From an uncultured Clostridia bacterium (lineage in GTDB: Bacteria > Bacillota > Clostridia > Christensenellales > Aristaeellaceae): 10,225 nucleotides of DNA. The notes beneath the pieces were generated by a model that had not been told where the DNA came from, searched no databases, and was given only the letters and a program-made list of their open reading frames with translations. Below are positions 6,025 through 10,225 of this stretch, one piece after another; the stretch's first letter is position 1, and each line of letters begins with the position of its first letter. The DNA lies in assembly GCA_934631985.1 (NCBI GenBank), contig CAKTYE010000082.1, forward strand, positions 1 through 10,225. The letters are read 5' to 3'. The position numbers were made by a program, and so were the translations under genes.

Positions 6025-7251
6025 TCACTTCATGCATTGGTTTAACAGCTGCATCAGACTGGCATAGGTATCTTCCCCATAGCCCTGATCCATTGCTTTT
6101 GACAAGGTGGAAAGCATTCCCGGAAAAAGTGTGAGCCAATCGTAGGATTGTGATTGATAGGCATGTTCCCGCTGAAAAACAAAGTTTGCAAAACCCTCCT
6201 GCGAAAACAGTACGCTATCAGTAAGACTATAGTTGGGCAGATCCTCCGCACTATAGGTTTTTTTTAGTTCGCCTTCATAGGATACGAGATAACGTGGAGG
6301 CTCCTTTGTGAAGATGCTTTCATTAGAGCTATAATAGATTTGAGCTTCCTCTCCAGTCAAAATTTGAAGGCACGTTATAGCTGCCGAAGAAAGCTTCTGC
6401 CCTTTTGGCGCGCATAAAAAGGTCCCATAGCAGATGTACCTTGGTGCAGATATATCCAAACAGGGCGGAAAAACATAGCTGCTGTCCCACTCATCGGTAA
6501 TTTGTAAATAAGCACCCGGAGAGACAGGCATGCACAGGAGCTGCACGTTTTCTTGACCTGGAGGACACAAGGTACCGGCACAGTAAGTCGCTGAGAAGAC
6601 TTGGAAAGCCTCGTTTATTCGTTCGGGGGTAATCTCCTCAAGAAAATACAGGGAAAACAATTCCTCCATGGGATCAGGCAGAAAGTTGTTTAACACGCCG
6701 GAGATATGATTGCTTCCGGAAATCAGAAATACGCCCCGCACGCCATCACCGCTCATGAGGGTATTTAGCTCCAGAAAGTCCGTCCAGCTCCAAGGCATTT
6801 GCGGCTGCTGAATTTCCAACTGGTCTGCTAACGTTTCATTCCACATCCATGCTTTCTGTCGGAGAGTACGCGGCATAACTTGCAAGCATCCTTGCCGCTC
6901 GCACAAGCTTCGCAGATTCATCCATCCGTTTTCCCAGAAATCCTTATCCAGATAAGCGTATAGATCCACTAAGAGTTCATGTTGCTCAGCATAGGCCAAC
7001 CCTATGTTATCCAGGAGCAGCAGATCCAAGTCACTATCCTGAAGTTCTTCTGTATTGGTCACATCCACTACACGATAGGTTACACTTCCTTCGGGGAAAT
7101 GCTGTAGGTACAGATATTCCAACACGGGGTCGCTAGCTTTGCTCCAGTCGGGTACACCGATCACTAGATCATACTTTTCTGCAAAAGCCGAAGAGCAGGC
7201 TAGACACAGTACAGCAAACAGTATCACGATTAAATGTATCTTTTCTTTCAT
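6025..7251 (-). CDS. Extracellular solute-binding-protein-like secreted protein
   Basis: A 408-residue protein. The ATG at 7251 is chosen for the AAAGGAAAC ribosome binding site just upstream and the signal peptide that follows (MKEKIHLIVILFAVLCLACS, cleavage after SAFA near residue 24). The mature part begins with a strand (KYDLVIGVPDW) and has typical solute-binding protein features: LLLLDNIGLAYAEQHELLVDL in the N-lobe, a WSWTDFLELNTLM segment like the PxTWDEF region of ABC sugar-binding proteins, and a late YGTFLCAPKGQKLSSAA segment. Cys19 is not in a canonical lipobox (C-L-A-C), so it is probably released rather than lipidated. No permease or ATPase genes are nearby. It is the upstream partner of the 688-residue protein. 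Ligand unknown; a sensory rather than transport role is possible. Confidence 0.75.
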   Translation of the reverse strand: MKEKIHLIVILFAVLCLACSSAFAEKYDLVIGVPDWSKASDPVLEYLYLQHFPEGSVTYRVVDVTNTEELQDSDLDLLLLDNIGLAYAEQHELLVDLYAYLDKDFWENGWMNLRSLCERQGCLQVMPRTLRQKAWMWNETLADQLEIQQPQMPWSWTDFLELNTLMSGDGVRGVFLISGSNHISGVLNNFLPDPMEELFSLYFLEEITPERINEAFQVFSATYCAGTLCPPGQENVQLLCMPVSPGAYLQITDEWDSSYVFPPCLDISAPRYICYGTFLCAPKGQKLSSAAITCLQILTGEEAQIYYSSNESIFTKEPPRYLVSYEGELKKTYSAEDLPNYSLTDSVLFSQEGFANFVFQREHAYQSQSYDWLTLFPGMLSTLSKAMDQGYGEDTYASLMQLLNQCMK

Positions 7252-7270
7252 ATAGTTTCCTTTCCTAATA

Positions 7271-7321
7271 AAATGCGCATGGTGGGTCAATCAACTGCAG
7301 AAGAACTCACCATGCGCATTT
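7271..7321 (-). terminator. Strong hairpin with U-rich 3' side between two genes (terminator or attenuator)
   Basis: AAATGCGCATGGTG (7271-7284) and CACCATGCGCATTT (7308-7321) are perfect inverted copies, giving a 14-bp stem with a 23-base loop. On the minus-strand transcript the stem starts 8 bases after the stop of the 159-residue gene, and its 3' arm runs into ATTTTATT. This is the layout of an intrinsic terminator, although the stem is only moderately GC-rich. The next gene starts 19 bases beyond, so partial read-through (attenuation) would set the ratio between the abundant small protein and the solute-binding pair. Confidence 0.65.
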
Positions 7322-7329
7322 CTCTAACT

Positions 7330-7809
7330 TTATCTAGAGTGAGTGCGCGACACTGTTTGATTTGTAAAGGTATATGAACTGTACGCGTCGCCATAACTAT
7401 AGTCATTAGGATTTTGAGAAGAATTTTGTTTGGATGCACGCAAATGGTAATTTACAGTTACATTAAAGCCTGAAAAGGTAGCGGTAATGGATGTACCATC
7501 GTTACTTGGTGCAAATACAGGACTGGGGCTTGTTGCACTAGGTGTCCCAGAAGCAGCTTTTCCAGGCGCTACACGCATACCTTTATAGATTCCGCCTGAA
7601 AAACCATTGGGACCTGAAGTAATTGTATAGTTGAAAGTAACGGATGCTGCATGGATATACTCCGTTGATACTATTCCTGAAGACAAATCAGTAACTTCAA
7701 CTGGACGAGTACAACGCCAAGTAGTAGAATATGCTGATGCAGCAGACGCATTTGCAAAACATAAAAGTCCAAGCGCAAAAACCAGTACAAACGACATGAC
7801 CTTTTTCAT
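7330..7809 (-). CDS. Small secreted protein of unknown function
   Basis: A 159-residue protein. The ATG at 7809 is preceded by GGAGGC with 9-base spacing and starts a clear Sec signal peptide (MKKVMSFVLVFALGLLCFAN, cleavage after ASA at residue 23 or 26). The mature part of about 135 residues is rich in Ser, Thr, Asn, Tyr and Gly and has alternating beta-strand patterns (AASVTFNYTITSG, TSITATFSGFNVTVNYHLRA), with one Cys (in WRCTRP) and a Pro/Ser/Ala-rich loop near the middle. It looks like a small all-beta extracellular domain. I do not recognise the family. It sits between the other secreted small gene (238-base gap) and the solute-binding pair, and it is followed by a strong hairpin. Confidence 0.75.
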   Translation of the reverse strand: MKKVMSFVLVFALGLLCFANASAASAYSTTWRCTRPVEVTDLSSGIVSTEYIHAASVTFNYTITSGPNGFSGGIYKGMRVAPGKAASGTPSATSPSPVFAPSNDGTSITATFSGFNVTVNYHLRASKQNSSQNPNDYSYGDAYSSYTFTNQTVSRTHSR

Positions 7810-7875
7810 AAATTTCTCGCCTCCATCAAATGCTTTAGCCCTCCATTTTGGCGCGCTATCATATAATAAATTCAC

Positions 7876-7899
7876 CGACTTACACCAATGGAATCACCT
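7876..7899 (-). promoter_or_regulatory. AT-rich intergenic leader before the 159-residue gene; no clear promoter
   Basis: The gap 7810-8047 is the only long gap within the gene group and probably holds a promoter. TTGGTG (7889-7894) followed 17 bases later by TATATG (7866-7871) on the minus strand is the best match, with both boxes imperfect. An AATTTAA/TTAAATT inverted repeat (7953-7959 with 7962-7968) lies upstream and could be an operator. These assignments are weak. Confidence 0.2.
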
Positions 7900-8047
7900 T
7901 CTTCGTTGTTTCGACTTATTTATCCAAAATAAAATGCAGAGAAAGTTATATTAATTTAAACTTAAATTTGGATTTTGTCTTACCAAGGCAATGGCTTTCC
8001 ATATTAGTTATGTAGATAAAGTGATTATTGGTTTTATCAATACTTTT

Positions 8048-8464
8048 TTAGTATATCTTTTCCATCTTAGCACTTGGATATTCAAGCCCACTCACGTTAC
8101 CGGACGTTACTACTTTATAGGTTCCTCTTTCAACTGATATCGAACCACTGGCAGAGGCAGTAAGGCCGTCAGTTGCGCTCCCAGACCAGGAAGCTATATA
8201 CTTCCAATTTGCACCCTCTTTCTTATAGAGCGTTACAGTTACAGTTACATCATAATCTCCAGATGGTTCAACTCTTCCCTTGCAAATTGCTTTGCCGTTG
8301 CTAAATGAGAGTTCCGCACTAACATGGTTCGTGTAAGAATATCGAGGCTGAATAATTAATGCATCCGCATTTGTGTTTTCTTGTAACATTTCCGCACAGC
8401 TACCAGTGCACATGACCAACGCTACCATCAAAAACACGGTGAATTTCCTCAAGTTGTTCAACAT
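8048..8464 (-). CDS. Small secreted beta-rich protein of unknown function
   Basis: A 138-residue protein. The ATG at 8464 follows AGGGAGGG with short spacing and begins a signal peptide (MLNNLRKFTVFLMVALVMCT, probable cleavage after GSCA near residue 24). The mature domain has the pattern of a small secreted beta-sandwich: SAELSFSNGKAICKGRVEPS, then DYDVTVTVTLYKKEGANWKY, SWSGSATDGLTASASGS and GTYKVVTSGNV. Similar small secreted proteins, usually annotated as hypothetical, are common in Clostridia. It lies 69 bases after the anti-sigma gene on the same strand and has no obvious promoter of its own, so it may be co-transcribed with the sigma/anti-sigma pair and be part of its output. Function unknown. 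Confidence 0.8.
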   Translation of the reverse strand: MLNNLRKFTVFLMVALVMCTGSCAEMLQENTNADALIIQPRYSYTNHVSAELSFSNGKAICKGRVEPSGDYDVTVTVTLYKKEGANWKYIASWSGSATDGLTASASGSISVERGTYKVVTSGNVSGLEYPSAKMEKIY

Positions 8465-8467
8465 AAT

Positions 8468-8508
8468 CCCTCCCTTTCAGTATCTATTAAGTAAGACCAT
8501 AGGAGGAG
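8468..8508 (-). promoter_or_regulatory. Possible hairpin hiding the ribosome binding site of the 138-residue gene
   Basis: On the minus-strand transcript, TCCTCCT (8507-8501) can pair with GGGAGGG (8474-8468), the Shine-Dalgarno sequence, through 7 pairs including two G-U. The loop is 26 bases. The leader segment is therefore an anti-Shine-Dalgarno, which could lower translation. The match is short and could be chance. Confidence 0.3.
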
Positions 8509-8533
8509 CACTTTTGTTACACTTTTTCTTGAA

Positions 8534-9295
8534 TTATCGTATTTTTGTTACGCTTTGTGAAATTTGCACAGTTTTCTCATCTCCAATTCCGCTGGTAGAC
8601 ACAATATAATAGTGTAAACCATCGGACCAGAATACGTGAATCGCATCCTCTTTCACTGCAAGGTACCCCTGGTGATCTTGAATCATCACAGCACGGACAG
8701 TCGCATCTTCGGTATCAATATTTGTTACCGTGGATGCATCGGATTCACTGAAGCTCATTTTTCTCGTCTTATCTGTTTCCCCGCGATAAACTACATAATT
8801 TCCATCTATCATCTGCTTCAGCTGTAATCCCTCCGGAATATATGCAGGATAACTGCTGCCTTGCCATTCCGCTGGAACATCAAAGGATGCTTCTTCGTCT
8901 TCTACCAGGCGAAGCTCTGTATATTCCGCCTCCATGTGCAACAGCAGTTTCATTACCTGCACCCGGACAGCCTGGCTCGTCGCTATAGCAACGCTTCCTG
9001 CCAGCGACACCAGGGCGATGATCACCGCCGCTACCTGTGCCATGCGCGGCAACATATGTACAAGGAACCGCCGGTTCCGCCGCCTTCGAGCGTAAGCTTG
9101 TATTTTCTTCAAATTTTCCTGATCCTGCCGGGCAAAAAACGCTTCCATTTCCGCATCTCCCCCGCGGGCTGCGTCTTCTTCAAGCTCATGCATATACCGG
9201 GCGGTATTCCGCTCCACCAGCATATCCCCCAGGAGATCGTACGCCTTGTCCTCCAAGCTTTCCTCCATAGGTTCCTTAACGTTCTCCCGGCTCAT
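8534..9295 (-). CDS. Membrane-anchored anti-sigma factor
   Basis: A 253-residue protein. The cytoplasmic part (1-83) has acidic helices and ends in the very basic ARRRRNRR. One membrane helix follows (about 85-107, AAVIIALVSLAGSVAIA), then an extracellular domain whose SSYPAYIPEGLQLKQMIDGNYVVYRGE and HQGYLAVKEDAIHVFWSDGLHYYIVS segments resemble the DUF4367-type domain of clostridial anti-sigma factors. The usual role of such proteins is to hold the partner sigma factor at the membrane until a surface signal arrives. The ATG at 9295 has AGGAGG with 9-base spacing and overlaps the sigma gene's end by 20 bases, which strongly supports a cognate pair. The signal sensed is unknown. Confidence 0.82.
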   Translation of the reverse strand: MSRENVKEPMEESLEDKAYDLLGDMLVERNTARYMHELEEDAARGGDAEMEAFFARQDQENLKKIQAYARRRRNRRFLVHMLPRMAQVAAVIIALVSLAGSVAIATSQAVRVQVMKLLLHMEAEYTELRLVEDEEASFDVPAEWQGSSYPAYIPEGLQLKQMIDGNYVVYRGETDKTRKMSFSESDASTVTNIDTEDATVRAVMIQDHQGYLAVKEDAIHVFWSDGLHYYIVSTSGIGDEKTVQISQSVTKIR

Positions 9296-9911
9296 GTTGG
9301 CTCGCCTCCTTCTCTTTGACGTCTATTTCCTTGAGCCGCTGCTTGGCCCGCAGGAGTGCGGTTCGCACCGTGCCTTCCTTCATGTGCAGCGCTTTTGCCA
9401 TTTCGGCGTAGCTCATTCGGTCCACATGACGCATATAGATCAATTCCCGGTCCCTGGTGTTCAGTCGTTCCAGCATTTCCAGCAGTTCCTCCGCGTAGAA
9501 ATGGCTGAACACAGTCTCCTCAACATTTTCCTGGGTTGGTAAGGGCTCGCTCTGCACGTCATCCAGAGAAAACGCGTAATGATCCTTTTCCAACATCAGG
9601 CGCCGAATCCGCGTACGGCAAACGTTCTCAACTAACCTGACCAGATAAGCGGGCCTCTTGCTACACGGTACCCCACGGATTTGTTCGCAATACCGGCACA
9701 AACGCTCCACAGCTTCGCTCAGGACTTCCTCAATTGCTTGCTGATCGGGTTTGAAATAGTCGCTGGCAATCTTGTACATGAGCGCCCTGTATTGCAGGTA
9801 CGTCTCGCTCAAAAATGCCCGGTCTTCATCGTCGCATACCAGTAAAATTGCAAGCGGCAGCACCGTTCCGTACAGCTCTGCGATTTGATGGGTACTCAAA
9901 TCTCGTATCAT
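9276..9911 (-). CDS. ECF-type RNA polymerase sigma factor
   Basis: A 211-residue sigma-70 family protein. Residues about 35-105 (ETYLQYRALMYKIASDYF through VRLVENVCRTRIRR) fit region 2, which binds core polymerase and the -10 box. Residues about 143-195 fit region 4, with the helix-turn-helix MSYAEMAKALHMKEGTVRTA and the ending LLRAKQRLKEI, for the -35 box. No region 3 is visible between them. The ATG at 9911 is chosen because AGGAGG lies 9 bases upstream and a good promoter lies between it and the next upstream in-frame start (10025). Its gene overlaps the anti-sigma gene. Likely targets are the downstream secreted-protein genes and its own operon, by inference. Confidence 0.87.
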   Translation of the reverse strand: MIRDLSTHQIAELYGTVLPLAILLVCDDEDRAFLSETYLQYRALMYKIASDYFKPDQQAIEEVLSEAVERLCRYCEQIRGVPCSKRPAYLVRLVENVCRTRIRRLMLEKDHYAFSLDDVQSEPLPTQENVEETVFSHFYAEELLEMLERLNTRDRELIYMRHVDRMSYAEMAKALHMKEGTVRTALLRAKQRLKEIDVKEKEASQHEPGER

Positions 9912-9971
9912 CCTATCCCTCCTCCTGGAAAAAGCATCTTTTTTGAAATTTTGCAGTTCCTCTCTTGATTT

Positions 9972-10000
9972 ATTATAGCCTTTTGCACAGTGGAAAGCAA
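9972..10000 (-). promoter_or_regulatory. Sigma-A-type promoter of the sigma/anti-sigma operon
   Basis: On the minus strand, TTGCTT (10000-9995) is separated by 17 bases from a perfect TATAAT (9977-9972). Transcription would start near 9965, about 55 bases before the sigma ATG. This shows the operon can be made by the housekeeping polymerase, though autoregulation is not excluded. Confidence 0.65.
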
Positions 10001-10225
10001 ACCCTGCCTTCTGGATAAGTCTCATACTTCAAACCACAACAGAAATTGAAAGAAATGGCACGCATGGTCAGCATAATGTGAACAGGAGGATTGACTTCCC
10101 GTTTGTCGTGAGAAGCTGCATCAGTGCACATCCCCTTAGACGCGAAATTTTTTTTGATTTTTGTCGAATCCTAAATATGAGTACCCTAATAGTGCTGGGG
10201 CTACAGTGTACTAGTGAGGCTACCT
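10001..10225. other. Region without a recognisable gene
   Basis: No convincing gene is seen on either strand. A 52-residue minus-strand frame (9973-10131) runs through the sigma promoter and has no properly spaced ribosome binding site. TGCATCAGTGCA (10117-10128) is a small imperfect palindrome, and a T-rich run lies at 10147-10160 without a preceding stem. Confidence 0.5.

Noticed and set aside
8018..8047. Possible terminator after the 138-residue gene
   Set aside because: On the minus strand AAAGT...ACTTT and TTG...CAA can pair, but the stem is weak and AT-only at its base, and no strong U-tract follows.
9973..10131. A 52-residue minus-strand open frame starting at ATG 10131
   Set aside because: It runs over the sigma promoter, its purine-rich AAGGGG directly touches the ATG, and its end lies in the -10 box. 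Short and Cys-rich without recognisable features.

Overview
The window looks like an accessory or rearranged stretch of chromosome from a Gram-positive Clostridia-type anaerobe. The support is strong AGGAGG-type ribosome binding sites, short Sec signal peptides, a typical clostridial IS66 element and an ECF-type sigma/anti-sigma pair. Family names are recalled from sequence patterns; no database search was possible.

Left part (1-1023): the last 35 codons of an unidentified plus-strand gene (3-110), then about 310 bases without a convincing gene. This gap holds several nested inverted repeats (about 138-252, a possible structured RNA or operator) and a short degenerate tandem repeat (338-376). 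Next comes a minus-strand gene fragment (421-1023) whose 5' part is missing because an IS66 element abuts it.

Mobile element (1024-3716): a 2,693-bp IS66-family element with near-identical terminal inverted repeats (GTAAGCGTCAAA...). It carries tnpA, tnpB, tnpC (an IS66 DDE transposase with all motifs present) and a shortened accessory ORF. The 8-bp flanks do not match, so there is no target duplication. The two flanks are unrelated: a truncated chromosomal gene on the left, and on the right (3717-3921) a sliver of a phage PD-(D/E)XK nuclease running into what looks like the start of its partner AAA ATPase. This points to IS-associated rearrangement rather than a simple insertion.

Right part (3950-9911, all minus strand): a six-gene group in the order ECF-like sigma factor, membrane anti-sigma factor, two small secreted proteins, a 408-aa secreted solute-binding-protein-like protein, and a 688-aa secreted protein joining a repeat-rich, possibly propeller-like N-terminal half to a solute-binding-protein-like C-terminal half. 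A good sigma-A promoter (TTGCTT-17-TATAAT) sits before the sigma gene. A 14-bp perfect hairpin followed by U-rich sequence separates the small secreted gene from the solute-binding-like pair. No ABC permease or ATPase is present, and the two solute-binding-like proteins have signal-peptidase-I-type signals instead of a lipobox. A working inference is an envelope sensing or secreted-factor module controlled by its own sigma/anti-sigma pair. The last 200 bases (10026-10225) contain no convincing gene.
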